In this document: positions 1-11,872 of the stretch, one piece after another | How positions within the stretch are numbered: position 1 is the first letter of the stretch | Layout of the letters: each line of letters opens with the position of its first letter | Source: Paguma larvata | Lineage: Eukaryota; Chordata; Mammalia; Carnivora; Viverridae | Length of the DNA: 64,000 bases | Direction of reading: 5' to 3' | Assembly (NCBI GenBank): GCA_030068075.1 | Contig: CM057841.1 | Location: 37,861,030 to 37,925,029, forward strand | Position numbers and translations under genes: made by a program | Notes under the pieces: model-generated | Database searches by the model: none | What the model was told of the DNA's origin: nothing | The model's input: only the letters and a program-made list of their open reading frames with translations

Positions 1-202
1 TTCCAATATATATATAAAATATGTATTATATATATAGTCATAAACTATATATATATATATATATATATATAATAGCCATAGACTATAGTATATATAGTAT
101 ATATAGTCTTAGACTATATGTTATATATAGTCATGGACTATATATATTATGTATTATATATAGACATATATAGACTATATTATATATATATATATATATA
201 GA
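1..202. repeat. AT-rich simple repeat, TA-type
   Basis: Almost pure (TA)n interspersed with ATAGTC and its complement GACTAT. Repeated ATAGTCATAGACTAT-like units are self-complementary, so the block is both a microsatellite and a set of short palindromes. Confidence 0.9.
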
Positions 203-1465
203 TTGGATGCTGATAGATTTAAATGAGAATAGACAGAAAGACATAAGCTTCTTAAAAGTTTCCATTTTCATATATATATACATATATAGTCATATACAAA
301 ATTTTATGATATTTAAATCTGTTTTCCAGACGAGGACATTTGAACCTTAGATAATCATTCTTGGGGAGCTATATCTAAAGTCATAATTACCACAATATTT
401 AAAAATAATCATTGAATTTTCATGATATATTTACTATAATCTTAGGTAATCTTAAATGCTGGGTTATGGAGTTAGACCAAAAGGATGGAGGGTACAATTA
501 TACAAATAAAACCTGCTATACTTACATAAAAAACACCAGATATTAAACATATGCATTTTTGATATGAGTTGTCAAAATGTTCTTATCTTGGATACTGATT
601 CATCTTTGACATTCTCAGATAAATCGTGCTTTCCTATAAAATCAATGCAAACACAGCTTTGTCCTTCTTCGAGAAGTCATTTTGAACTAGTCCAAATAAA
701 ACTCAAAGCTATATTTCAAAGGAAAGAAAGAATATCACCATAGAGATAGAAATTACAGTTTAATTCTGCAGGGACATGATACATAGTAAGCTGGGGAAAA
801 TCCTTGATCCTAGCTGGTCTGCTCAGGTTGAATGGATGTCATTGCAAATACGTATTTGCTTTTGCTTCCACCTAAATCCATCCCAAAGCACCCCAGTGTG
901 ACAGCAGGTGTTACATGTTGAGGAGTCTGTGTGGTTCATAGTCTTTCTGTTCACTGTGCACATCTAAAGCCCTTGGTTTCTCTAAAAATGCCTCTCTTCA
1001 ATCTCAGTTATGGTCAGCACTGGACAGCTCCCTCCGGACTTTAAAAGTGTTTGTCCAAAGGCATGTGACATGACCTAACACTATTTTTATTTATCCAAAT
1101 ATATTTAATTGTTCTATGTTCTTTGGGTAGACAGATTGTTTTTAGTAATAATAAAGCAATTAATCTGACCACAACACTTACTCAACCTACTTTACCTCCC
1201 ACAGGAGATTCCAAGCAAGAAAATAAATGATTGTTAAGTTAGTGTGTGCAAGCAGCCAGCTGTCATGCTCACTAGGATATGAGGATTTAATCATCAGCAA
1301 AACTATGCAGGGATAGAATTTGTTGGGAATACTATCTATAAATGTTGAATAGATTAGGATAATGATCTATTAGATATTTAAAATTAAATTTTCCGTCATT
1401 ATCATCAACACAGTGAGGTTTAAATTTAGGTACAGGTGGAATTACACATTTCAGATTTTCATTAC
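203..1465. other. Intronic sequence without recognised feature
   Basis: AT-rich unique-looking DNA; a short (TA)n tract occurs near 271-290. No convincing exon, RNA gene or young repeat. Confidence 0.5.
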
Positions 1466-1565
1466 TCATTTATTAAATTTATTCATCCATTCATTAGTTC
1501 CACAAATATTTATTGTGAGTTATATGTACCCAACACTTGTTACCTATCTGACTTTACCACACCAT
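1466..1565 (+). repeat. Ancient interspersed repeat fragment
   Basis: TTATTCATCCATTCATTAG, then CACAAATATTTATTGTGAG and CCCAACACTTGTTACC, resemble the start of a common old mammalian repeat whose core is CACCTACTATGTGCCAGGCA. Other fragments of that family appear near 4945, 21390, 22520 and 37290. Family name not assigned. Confidence 0.4.
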
Positions 1566-2554
1566 TCAACCTCAAAGATCCTCATAATCCTCATCTTTAA
1601 GAATTTATCTTAAAATAGCTGCTTTATATGATACAGATATTAAAGAAGAAATAAAGACACTGGCAAATAGTTTGTCGATGCCTATGATTTTTACTCAGTA
1701 TACACTGCTGCCTCTTCTACCTGAAATACAAGCAACATAAGAAAGGCAACTATTTTTCTCTATCTGCTCTTTCGGCTTAAAACAAGCAAACTCACACACT
1801 ATGAATTATGTTTGAAAGGGATGTCTCTCTGCTTGTATTCTTTCCTCTAAAATTATAGAAATCTATGCACTTCACTATTAAGGAAAACATACATAGGATG
1901 AAGAGTGCAACAGGATGATATCCCCACAGATGAGAAAATTATTCTTTGGCTCCCTTCCAAATCCTCTTGTCTACTGATTTCAAGCCTGACTTCTTCATGG
2001 AGAGGCCCTGTCCTTCCAGGAGACTTAGAAGATGCTCCACAAGTTATATAAGAAGCCATCCCTGTCCCTTCCCCATTACTAGCCACCACTTCATGGGAAG
2101 ACCTGATCTACAGTATTCTGTAATTTTTAAAAGCAAGTCAGCTATGTGATGGGTGGAGATGCCTCAGCTTTTGGCCAGCTCATAGGAAAAGGTCTTTATC
2201 CCTTATGATGTAACTTCCTTAGGCAACTGGACATTCCATCTTCCCTCCTTTCCATGGCACTCCTAACTTTCAGTCAAATTTTCAATTCCAATTCTAGCAG
2301 TTTCAAGAGAAATGGATGTCTTGTGTTTAACATTGCAAAAGTACTTTTCTATCTACCATTAATGCAAACAAAATATTTGCATGGCTCTAAGTGGAAATAT
2401 CCTATCAAAAATATTTTGCTTGATTCAATAAAAATAAAAATAATATTAAAGATACTCTCAGTTTACAAAGATCAAAAGCAAGTATAGACTATATGCTTCC
2501 CTAACTCCAATATTAGGAATGCTGGAAATAGCAAAACAATATCAGTGTTTTTTA
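1566..2554. other. Intronic sequence without recognised feature
   Basis: Short overlapping ORFs near 1850-2150 on both strands have no recognisable protein and no splice context. Nothing else supported. Confidence 0.5.
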
Positions 2555-2650
2555 AGATTGGATCTTTAGTTCCATGAGGTGATGGTACTCATCCAAAATC
2601 ACGCAGAAAATTAGTACGAGCTTGGATTTTTAAATTCTGGTATAGATTTA
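2555..2650 (+). repeat. MIR SINE fragment
   Basis: GAGGTGATGGTACTCATCC, then AAAATCACGCAG and GAGCTTGGATTTTTAAATTC, follow the MIR core order (protein-like order: GAGGTTAAGTAACTTGCCC, GGTCACACAG, GCTGGGATTCGAACCC). Heavily diverged. Confidence 0.55.
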
Positions 2651-4038
2651 TTTTATGCAGAATAATCTCTTACAGGAAAAACAAAAACAAAAACAAAAAA
2701 TTTCTGACACCACTAAGTGAAAACTATTTAATTTGTCACTATCACCTCAATATCCAATCTTTTTTCCATGACCACATATCCCTTTGATTTCCTCTTGCTG
2801 TAAGGATTTATTTAACAGTTCTCTCTATTAATCACTTGTTAAAGTGCCACCATTTTCTCAGAACAAAGCCTTTAAAAAGGCTCCTTTGTTCTTCTCTTTC
2901 TATACGTTTGCTTAGGTGGCATTTTGCCCCATCTCTGTATCATGAATTCTGGCATGTGTTCTATGTTATCACACCATTTAAGTTGTCGATATACATCTCT
3001 TTTTAGGATTTATCATACATAACATTGCACCCTTGATGCCTAGAACATGACCTATCAGAGTGATGACAGTGACAAAATATTGATGGATGTAAATTACAAG
3101 GACATTCTCACTTAAGTCATATCCTAGCACTGCTGGTTTGCCTGAATTTATATCAATATTCCTTCTCAAAGATCTGCACTAAGAACATTCTTTGGTTGGT
3201 CTCTTTGGCAGTGAGAATGACAATCCATGCAATCTTGATGTTTTAAAAAGAGACCGTGTATGTTTGCAATTTATCATTTTTTCTCAGAATGCATAAAAAT
3301 GACTCAATTCCATGAAGCCATTCCATGAAGACTCCATGCATTATCTTGATTTTTCTAAAAGAGAATCATTCATTACATGGATTTTTTTTCCCAAAGAGTA
3401 TTTTTTTTCTTAGCTCATTTTTATAGGTTCTACTGAGACAAATGTTATTTGCATCCAGCGAAGAACGATGTTCTGAGTTTCAAAAAAAGGTCAATGATTT
3501 AAGTTAGTTTATTTTTAAGCAGGTCATTTTTCATACTCCCTCTTGCCTGGAGCAACATTTAAACCGTCCTGCAACTTTGCCTTGGTTTCTGTGGATAATT
3601 AAGCATTTATTATTCACTTGCCTTGCATTTCCATCTTCAGTCAGTTAGGATGGACTGCAACTGTCCTCAAACTGGTGCTTTTTAAATAAATGACACATTT
3701 CTCCCTGTCTTCTCCCAAAATGTTACAAGCAAACATATGGTACTGGGGATAGCACAGAGTGGAAAACAAACAAAAAAAAGAAAGAACTTATAGAATACAA
3801 ATAAGCTATTTTCAGCCTTTTGAAGCTATTGATTAAAAAAATGATACTTCATTTTACAATTACTACTGCTAACATCTTCTTTAACACCAAACTGCCTCCT
3901 ATGTCTAGGTATGAAATATATCTGGACCTGCTTCCAAGATCTACAGATCCCTTTCTACACCAATGACAGCCCTAGGGCTCAGCTACACTGCTTGAAGTCA
4001 CATGGGAATACAGGAGACTGTTGAAAAACTGGAGCTTG
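2651..4038. other. Intronic sequence without recognised feature
   Basis: Includes a short (AAAAAC)n run near 2680-2700 and T-rich tracts near 3380-3410. No gene or assigned repeat. Confidence 0.5.
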
Positions 4039-4255
4039 ATATCAGACTCACTTCGAATCTTTCTTAAAGCCTCCTACTGTGTAAGAAAATATCAATTCTA
4101 ACCCTCATTCTGTTCTCTCGTAAGTAAAACTGAAATGACATGAGAAATTATCTCAAATATTGTGTATAATAAATTAAAATAAATTTGATAATGCATGCGA
4201 ACTCATTTAGCACAATGCCAAGAACACAAAAGGTGTTCAATAAATGAAGATTTGG
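4039..4255 (+). repeat. MIR SINE, long fragment
   Basis: The 3' part GCACAATGCCAAGAACACAA followed by AGGTGTTCAATAAATG matches the MIR/L2-type end 'GCACAGTGCCTGGCACATAG ... GTGCTCAATAAATG'. Upstream sequence is compatible with MIR core. Confidence 0.6.
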
Positions 4256-4944
4256 GGTTTACATTCTTGTTGTCATTCTTCCTGTTTTTGTTATAATATG
4301 ACCCGGGATTTTATTGATACACGGGGAAAGCATTTTACCTTACTTTCTCTCTGAAATATAATTATGTCATTTGCAGAATGGAGACAGAAATTCTTCCTTC
4401 TACAGTTTGACTTCGTGCTCTGTTCAACCTAGAAGATTGTGGAAACACATAAATATTTTCTTTTGCTTGGTTTTTTTTTTTGTTGTTGTTATCATTATTA
4501 TCACGGTGACCTCTGGAATAAGAGGTTATGTTAATAACCATTCCTTCTTTGTGTGGTGGCCCTTTTCTATCTCAATATGTGATCTATAACTAAATATGAG
4601 CAAGAGTTTATCACAGCCTTAAGGCTCATTTTTGCAAGTACAAGAATAGCATTGTGTTGGCCAGACACTTAAGACATAGTATGAGACTTGAAATGACATG
4701 AATTTTAGCTGTAAGTGAATCTCAACAACAACCACAACAAAACTACATCTGAGGTTACTCCCTCAGTAGGGAGGGAGGGCTACTCCCACCATAGGAACAA
4801 ACAGAAGGAATATAGACTAGAAACCAAGGTGCATCCATACATGGTTTATCACATATCTTCTCTATGAGTTATAGCAAGCTTTTCCCTTTCTATTAAGCCC
4901 TTCTTCTCTTCCACCACATTCCATCCTTCCTTTCCTTTTCTTTT

Positions 4945-5168
4945 CCTTGTCTTTGTATTTACAATACTTATTCAAGGACTTCTACATGCCAAACACTCTT
5001 CTGGGCATAGGGATGTATAATGAACAAATTTGGCAAACTCCGTTCCTTCATGGATTATACATTCTAGCATTAGAACTAACTTCAAAATATAAAAAAAATC
5101 AATATGTAAGATAATTACTGATTATGATAAGCTGAAGTCAGATAATAAGCAAAACAAATGGCAAATCT
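4945..5168 (+). repeat. Ancient interspersed repeat fragment
   Basis: ACTTCTACATGCCAAACACT, CTTCTGGGCATAGGGATG and TCATGGATTATACATTCTAG follow the order of the old repeat CACCTACTATGTGCCAGGCA ... CTGGGGATACAG ... TCATGGAGCTTACATTCTAG. Recognised by consensus order only. Confidence 0.6.
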
Positions 5169-5639
5169 CTCTGTCATCTTAAATTTATACCAGAAACAGG
5201 ATAAGGAGCTCTCCTTGAGTAGAGAGACTGATGTGTTATGGGAATAGAAAATAATTTCAGTAAGTTGTAAGTAACAAGGGGACAGTAAAACTTATCTGTT
5301 CCAAAGTCCAGAGTTCTGTTCTTAGTATTCTTTTGAGGGTAAAATAAGACACATATGGGATTTTTTTGTCTCCTATGATTTTTTATTAAAAATACTCTAG
5401 TATCAAGAACTTGATGACAGTTGCCGATGGGCAATGTTCTTTATAAATTTCATAAATATGTTCAAGTCCCATAGCCTGCTGAGAGAATGCTCACTGTCAC
5501 AATACTGATCATTATAGCTACAAGTCTGGCTCTTGCTGGTAAGGTCAGAATCCTGATATAAAAATGAACTGAGTACAGGCCCAGATGGGTTCACTGATAA
5601 TTCTAATTCTAGCAAACACTTAGTAAAGAAATTATAGAA
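5169..5639. other. Intronic sequence without recognised feature
   Basis: Two short minus-strand ORFs overlap here without recognisable content. Confidence 0.5.
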
Positions 5640-7576
5640 ATTTTCTACAATCTCTTCTAGAGGATGGAAGCAGAGGGAATGCTTCCTAACTCATTCTATC
5701 AGGCCACCATTACCCTAATACCAAAATCAGATGACATCCCAATAAATGAACACTACAGACCAATATCTATAAAAAACATAGATACGAAATCTTCAGCAAA
5801 ATATTAGCAAACCGAATCCAAGAAAAGTATGAGAGTTAGATGTCATGACCAAGTTACATTTATCACAGATATGTCAAACTGACTCAACACCCAAAAATCA
5901 TTAGTAAAATCTATCACATCAACTGATTAAAAAAGAACAATCAGACGATCATATCAATGGTGAAAGAAACAAAATTTGACAAAATCTAACTCCCATTCAT
6001 GATTTAATAAAATAGGAATAGAAGATAACTTTTTCAACTCAATAAATATTATCTGCAAAAACCCTACAACTAATATCATATATAAAGGTGAAAAAACTGA
6101 AGCTTTCCTACTAAAATCAGGTCCAAGACAAGGATGTTCCTTTTCACCACTTCTTTTCAACATCATACTGGAAAGTCCTTAGTAATACAGTAAGACAAGG
6201 AAAGGAAATAAAAGGTACACAGATTGGGAAGAAAGACAGAAAACGTTCCTTGTTCACAGATGGCCTGATCATCTATGCAGAAAGTCCAAAAGAATCAACA
6301 GAAATAAAAACAACGACAAACCTTCGGGAACTCAAAAGCAACTACAGCAAGGCTGCAGGATACAAATCCAATGTTTTCCTATATAACAATGATATATTTG
6401 AAATTAAAAACACCATACCTTTTATATTAGCACCCCCAAAACTGAAGTACTTAAATATAAACCTAACAAATATGTACAAGATCTATATGAGATAACAGCA
6501 AATTCCAACGAATGAAATAAAAGAATAACTGTATAAATGGAAAGATATTCAATGTTCATGAATAGGAAGACTCAGAAACATTGAGATGTCAGTTTTCCCC
6601 AGCTTGATCTAGAGATCTGATGCAATACTAATCAAAATATCAGCAAATTATTTTATGGATATCAACAAACTGATTATGAAGTTTATAGGGAGAGGTAAAA
6701 GATCCAGAACAGCCAACACAATACTAAGGGAGAACAAATTAGAAAGACTGATGCTTCCTGACTCTAAGACTTACCACAGAGCTGAAGTAATCAAGATAGT
6801 GTAGTATTGGTGAAAGGACAAATAGATGAATGAAACAGAATAGAAAGCCCATAATGGGATCACAGAAACAAGGTAAAATGACCTTTGACAAAGGAGCAAA
6901 GGTGACACAGTGGAGCAAGGATAATCTCTTCAAGAAATGATGCTGGAGAGCCACATGTAAAACCAAAAAAAAAAAAAAGAAAATTCAAAGGCAGACCTTA
7001 CACCCTTCACAAATATTAACTCACAATGGATCACAGTCCTAAATGTAAAACACAAAACTATAAAACTCCTAGAACATAGGAGAAAATTTAGATGATTTTG
7101 CATATGGCAATGACTTTTTAGATATAACATCAGAGGCACAACCCGTGAGAGAACTAATAAGCTAGACTTGATTAAAACTTAAAACCCCTGCTCTGTAAAA
7201 GGTACTGTATTTCACTGAATGAAAAGGCAAGCCACGAACTTGGATAAAATGTTTGCAAAAGACATATCTGATAAAGGACTGGTATCTGAAATACATAAAG
7301 AACTCCTAAAACTCAACAATAAGAAAATAAAGGGACTAATTTTTAAAAATATGTGTCAAAGACATTAACAGACACCAGAAGAAGACATAGAGCTGGCAAA
7401 TATGCTTATAAGATTCACCACATCATATGTCTTCAGGGAAATGCAAATTGAAACAATGAGATTCCACTACACATCTATTAGAAGGGCCCAAATCTGGAAC
7501 ACTGATAACATCAAATTTAGGTGAGGAAATGGAGCAACAGGAACATCCACTCATTGTTGGTTGAAATGCAAAATGG
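5640..7576 (+). mobile_element. Degraded L1 (L1M-type) ORF2 fragment, part 1
   Basis: Remnant of a LINE-1 ORF2 (reverse transcriptase) on the plus strand. It starts inside the fingers/palm region (sequence for GxxPNSFYxATITLIPKSD...NEHYRPIS) and runs past the position of the catalytic motif. Where functional L1 has FADD, this copy reads FTDG (about 6253-6264) and later stops and frameshifts abound, so it is dead. The 5' half (5' UTR, ORF1, endonuclease) is missing. It continues after a nested SINE at 7577-7789. Orientation is antisense to CDH8. Confidence 0.85.
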
Positions 7577-7805
7577 CGGGCACCTGGGTGGCTCAGTTGG
7601 TTAAGCAGCCGACTTCGGCTCAGGTCATGATCTCATGGTCTGTGAGTTCGAGCCCCGCATCGGGCTCTGTGCTGAGAGCTCAGAGCCTGGAGCCTGCTTC
7701 AGATTCTGTATCTCCCTCTCTCTCTGCCCTTCCCCTGCTCATACTCTGTCTCTATGTCTCTCAAAAATAAATAAAATGTTAAAAAAAAATTGAAATGCAA
7801 AATGG
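7561..7805. repeat. 16-bp target-site duplication flanking SINE
   Basis: TTGAAATGCAAAATGG occurs at 7561-7576 and again, without mismatch, at 7790-7805, directly bracketing the SINE. Perfect identity points to a fairly recent insertion into the old L1. Confidence 0.95.
7577..7789 (+). mobile_element. Feline CanSINE (SINEC_Fc-like) nested in L1
   Basis: tRNA-derived SINE: head CGGGCACCTGGGTGGCTCAG with A box, B box GAGTTCGAGCCCC, CT-rich middle, and (AAATAA)/poly(A) tail. Near consensus and flanked by a perfect TSD. Its plus-frame ORF is an artefact of the family. Confidence 0.95.
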
Positions 7806-8610
7806 TACAGACACTTTGGGAGACAGTGTGGCAATTTCTTACAAAACTAAATATATTCTCACCATACAATTCTGCAACTGTACTTTGGTATTTACTCCAA
7901 AGAGCTGAAAATTTACAGCTTCATAAAAACCTGTACATGGATGTTTATAGGAGCTTACTTCATAATTTGCAAAACATAGAAGCGACTAAGGTGTGCTATA
8001 GCCAATGAATAGATAAATACACTGTGATAACCCAGACAAGGAATATTATTTAACCCTTAAAAAAATGAGTGATTAAGTTATGAAAAGATATAGTGGAAAC
8101 TCAAATGCATATTACTAAGTGCAAGAAGGCAATCTAAGAAAACTATATACTCTATGATGCCAACTACACATTCTGCGGCAAAACTATGGACAGAATAAAA
8201 AGATCGGTAGTTGCCAAGGGTTGTTGGGGGAAAAGAGAAATGGACAGAAAGAGCTGAGATTTTTGAGGTGCTAAAAATATGTATATTATAATAATATATA
8301 TCCTTATAATGATATATATCCTCATATATATATATAACATATATCCCATTACATAATTCTAGAATTGTATAGTGTACAACACCAAAAATAAACTCTAAGG
8401 CAAACTATGGATTTCCGTGATTATTATGTGTTAGTGTAGGTTTATCTTTGGTAAAAAGTGCACTGTGCTGGTGAAAGATACTGGTAATGGGGGAGGCTCT
8501 GCATTTGTGGGGCAAAGGATATATGAGAAATCTCTGTTCCTCTCTCTCAATTATATTCTAAACCATATCCTGCTCTATTTAATCTTAAGTCTTTAAGAAT
8601 TTTTTTAATT
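7790..8610 (+). mobile_element. Degraded L1 (L1M-type), part 2: ORF2 end and 3' UTR
   Basis: Continues the L1 from the ORF2 C-terminal coding remnant (TGTATAGGAGCTTACTTC region, 'ACCTGTACATGGATGTTTAT') into the L1M 3' UTR: AAGATCGGTAGTTGCCAAGG, GTGTACAACACCAAAAATAA, AATGGGGGAGGCTCTGCAT, GAAATCTCTGTTCC. A TA-rich tract interrupts it at 8275-8350. Confidence 0.8.
8275..8350. repeat. (TA)n-rich microsatellite
   Basis: ATGTATATTATAATAATATATATCC repeated with variation (written in part), inside the L1 3' UTR. Confidence 0.8.
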
Positions 8611-8701
8611 AAAGAGAAACAATTTTTCAAAATTATTACGAAATACAAATTTCACTTATCTGGTTCTTTAACAACAATAATAACAATAAAAAAGGAACTG
8701 A

Positions 8702-8913
8702 GGGGGGAAACTGGTGGCTCAGTCGATTGACTGTTGGGACTACAGCTCAGGTCATGAGATCACCGTCCGTGGGTTCAAGCCCTGTGTTGGGCTCTGTGCT
8801 GACAGCTTGAAGCCTGGAGCATGCTTCGGCTTCTGTGTCTCCCTCTCTCTCTCTGCCCCACCTCTACTCACACTCTGTCCCACTGTCTCAAAAATATACA
8901 AATATTAAGAAAA
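8702..8913 (+). mobile_element. Feline CanSINE, diverged
   Basis: ACTGGTGGCTCAGTCGATTG head, B box GGGTTCAAGCCC, CT-rich middle and A tail. TSD about AAAAAAGGAACTGA at 8688-8701 with a one-mismatch copy at 8914-8927. Confidence 0.9.
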
Positions 8914-9160
8914 AAAAAAAGAACTGAAGAATGATTCTTCATTAGTAGAAAAGTGTACTGGTATTTAAGCCAACATTTTCTTTCTCAGTTATTCTGCATC
9001 ACTTCCTAAAGTCATGGACAGACCAGCTATGGAGAAGTTTGGCACTCTATAAGAGGTATATGGGTATATAGGTCTTTTGTAATGAGTTTGAGCTCATCTC
9101 TGAGTATTTCTTTATTTTGCTAGGATTTAAATTTCTAGGTCAAATTTAGTGGACATTCTT

Positions 9161-9363
9161 TCTTTTTCTTCATTTTTTTTAAATGTTTATTTACTGTTGA
9201 GAGAGAGAGAGACAAAGCAGAGTGCAAGTGGTGGAGGGGCAAAGAGAGAGGAAGACACAGAATCTGAGCTGTCAGCACAACATGGGGCTCGAACTTATAA
9301 GCTGTGAGATCATGACCTGAGCCAAAATCGGATGCTTAACCAGTTAAGCCACTAAGCGCCCCT
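9161..9363 (-). mobile_element. Feline CanSINE
   Basis: Reverse orientation: T-rich tail near 9170, GA-rich middle, GGGGCTCGAACTTATAAGC (B box complement) and GTTAAGCCACTAAGCGCCCC head. TSD about AAATTTAGTGGACATTCTT (9142-9160) against AAAATTAGATGACATTCTT (9364-9382). Confidence 0.92.
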
Positions 9364-9382
9364 AAAATTAGATGACATTCTT

Positions 9383-9918
9383 AACAGTCTTGATACATAG
9401 CCTTCCATATTTATCAATAAATAGAGTTATTAATACTTTTACTATTAGGTTTTGACTAAGTAATTTACCAAGCACATTATTACTGTTTTAAACATCACAT
9501 TTGCTGACTTGGTAGGGCAAATTTATTCACCCTTTTGTGTTTGCAACAAGTTGTGACAGCCACAGAGAACCACTGCTTGGATTTCAACGAAGAATTTGCT
9601 TCAGAGTGCAGTTAGCTGACAACTTCCAGCTGACGCATCTTTCGGATTAGTTTTAATTGCAAGCTGAGGACAGCTCTTCCCAGGCACATCGGAGCCAAAG
9701 ACTGAGCATGGCAAGACGGTATTAAAGCCTACCCATGTTTGTAAAATATGAGGTTTCTTTTAAGAGTCATTTTTGCTCCAGAGACCCCCACAGTTTTGGC
9801 CAAGAGGCTGTTAAATCTGCACTGCCTTTGCTGTTTCCTCTGGGTTTAACTTGCATGGGTACTGGAGCTGCATCATAGTAGGACAGGCTTCCCTGCCTAA
9901 CCCTGCTTCATCCCTCAC
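9383..9918. other. Intronic sequence without recognised feature
   Basis: Moderately GC-richer stretch near 9540-9720; no exon signal or assigned repeat. Confidence 0.45.
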
Positions 9919-10264
9919 ATGGACTGGCTGTTTATGTCCCTCCCGAAATTCATATGTTGAAATGTCATCCCCAATGTGATGATATTTGCGGGCAGGGGCT
10001 TTAAGAGGCATGTGATCATGATTGTGAAGCCCGCAAAAATAGTATTAACGCTCGTATACAAAGAGGTCAGTGGGCTAGCTCGCTCTGTTTCTACAAAATA
10101 CAAAAAGTCTGCCATCCACAACCTGGAAGCGGGCCCTCACTGGAACCCCACCATGCAGGCAGCCTGATCGCAGACTCCCAGCCTCAAGAACTGTGAGAAA
10201 TAAATTTCTGTTCTTATAAGTCACCTAGTTTAAGGTATTTTGTTATAGCAGCCAGAACTAAGAC
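9919..10264 (+). mobile_element. MLT1-type LTR (ERVL-MaLR)
   Basis: Solo LTR of an old MaLR retrotransposon. ATTCATATGTTGAAATGTC, CCCAATGTGATGATATTTG and GGAAGCGGGCCCTCACTGGA lead to AACTGTGAGAAATAAATTTC, GTATTTTGTTATAGCAGCC and the terminal AACTAAGACA, in the order of the MLT1 consensus. The ATAAA near 10200 is the LTR poly(A) region. Antisense to CDH8. Confidence 0.85.
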
Positions 10265-10473
10265 AGTGCTTCTTTGATCTTTTATAGCCCTATACCGCTA
10301 AGCCACCACTCCTCATTCTGTCTCAGTGTCCTTTCTGGAGGGTGGGGGGGACGGGTACACATCTTTTGGTCACCAGAAAGTGTATTTACTTTCCATTTGC
10401 TTATAAAATAAAAATTCCAAATGCCCAATGGTCTTTGCCCTTTTTTCTATATTTTTATGACATAAAAGTTTTA

Positions 10474-10773
10474 TTTTTAAAAAAAAAAAATTTTAAATGT
10501 TTATTTATTTTTGAGACAGAGAGAGACAGAGCATGAGCGGGGGAGGGGCAGAGAGCGAGGGAGACACAGAATGTTCATTTATTTTTGAGACAGAGAGAGA
10601 CAGAGTATGAGCGGGGGAGGGGCAGAGAGAGAGGGAGACACAGAATGTGAAGCAGGCTCCAGGCTCTGAGCCGTCAGCACAGAGCCCGACGCGGGGCTCG
10701 AACTCACAGACCGCGAGATCATGAACTGAGCCAAAGTCGGAGACTCAACCGACTGAGTCACCCAGGCGCCCCA
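10474..10773 (-). mobile_element. Feline CanSINE with internal tandem duplication
   Basis: Reverse-oriented SINE ending GTCACCCAGGCGCCCC, with CGCGGGGCTCGAACTCAC as B box complement. Perfect 17-bp TSD ATGACATAAAAGTTTTA at 10457-10473 and 10774-10790. It is about 300 bp against the usual 210-230 because a 74-bp segment is duplicated in tandem. Confidence 0.95.
10497..10644. repeat. 74-bp tandem duplication inside SINE
   Basis: Units 10497-10570 and 10571-10644 both start ATGTT and run through ATTTATTTTTGAGACAGAG, GAGCGGGGGAGGGGCAGAG and GGGAGACACAGA. They differ at only a few positions (e.g. GCATGAGC/GTATGAGC, GAGCGAGG/GAGAGAGG). Confidence 0.92.
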
Positions 10774-10790
10774 ATGACATAAAAGTTTTA

Positions 10791-11512
10791 AAAGCTGTTC
10801 TTAATCAGTTTCTGCATAACACTTATGCCCTTCTCTACCGCACTCAAAAAAAAGAATCCATACCAGTTTCAAAAATATTTTTTTTAGGAAAACAGAGAAA
10901 AGGACTCACAAAGGCGTATTTAGATTGTATGGGAACAACTTACACTTTGCTTTCATCTGAACACACCCAAGTGTAATTACGCAGGCATTCACACAAAAAT
11001 GTTTTTATTTCACTTGTACATATTTCTGTTGCAGCAAGAGAACTTAGGCTGACTACTGATACTGAATTTAGCCTCTATTTCCTTCTGCATAGTGTCTGCT
11101 TTAGTTAAAAATCTCAACTTCACTCAACCAATGTTTATTAAGCAATTACTACATACATTCTCAAAGTATCAATTCTCTATTTTATTTCCCACAATAGTAT
11201 CTGAATAAACTTTCTAGAATATAAAACCAGATATTTTTCTATCTTTCAAATTAGAAACAATAAAGCTAAAATAAATGTATGTTGAGATAGACATCCATTA
11301 TGCTGGGTATCAGTGTAAATATTAAATGTTGCAGACGTTTGATTAAGCAAATGGCAACAGACGTCAATGAGACTTAAAAGTATCCAAATCCTCTGACATA
11401 GTAGGGGACTTTTATTTATACCTCATAGTAATTTATTCTTGATATATGAATTATTTAAATGTTATCCCCGTGCTTCCTTGTATTTATGTTGAAAGCAAAA
11501 ATCTGCCTTCCA
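10791..11512. other. Intronic sequence without recognised feature
   Basis: AT-rich; no exon or assignable repeat seen. Confidence 0.45.
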
Positions 11513-11630
11513 AAATGGATTGTGAGATACTTGTAGGCTGACATTAGCCTTTGTGAATGTTTCTCCTTATATTTAATTCAATGTCTGGCACGTAGTGAAT
11601 GCGGAATACATTTTTGCTGGATTCTACTGG
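11513..11630 (+). repeat. L2 LINE 3' end fragment
   Basis: GATTGTGAGATACTTGTAGG, then TTCAATGTCTGGCACGTAGT and GAATGCGGAATACATTTTTG, follow the L2 3' end (GACTGTAAGCTCC ... GTGCCTGGCACATAGTAGG ... CAATAAATGTTTG). Confidence 0.65.
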
Positions 11631-11794
11631 GCCTGGTGAACAAAAAGATCCAAGTGGACAACTAGTCAAGGAGCAAAGGAGAAAACTATTCAACTCTACT
11701 GAAGCAATCAGCACAGTTCTGTTTTACAGAGGCCCCTGTACCATAGTTATTCCCTGGGAAAAGTAAAGCTCAAAGATAGCTTTGAAATTAAGGA

Positions 11795-11872
11795 TCTGGG
11801 TATGAGTCCCAGTTCTGCTCCCAACTCTGTCACTGTGACTTTGGCCAACAGGATATTTCGAGACTTTGCTCT
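11795..11872 (+). repeat. MIR SINE fragment
   Basis: GAGTCCCAGTTCTGCTCCC, then CTGTCACTGTGACTTTGGCC, match the MIR 5' part (GAATCCCAGCTCTGCCAC ... GTGTGACCTTGGGC). A (CT)n run follows at 11868-11897. Confidence 0.65.

Noticed and set aside
6250..6495. Possible reverse-transcriptase gene
   Set aside because: It is an L1 ORF2 relic with FTDG instead of FADD, surrounded by stops and frameshifts, lacking the 5' half.
7561..7770. Recurring peptide family (MAQSVKxPTSAQVMIS... type) seen at about twelve places on both strands
   Set aside because: These are translations of the CanSINE body. Repetition reflects SINE copies, not a protein family.
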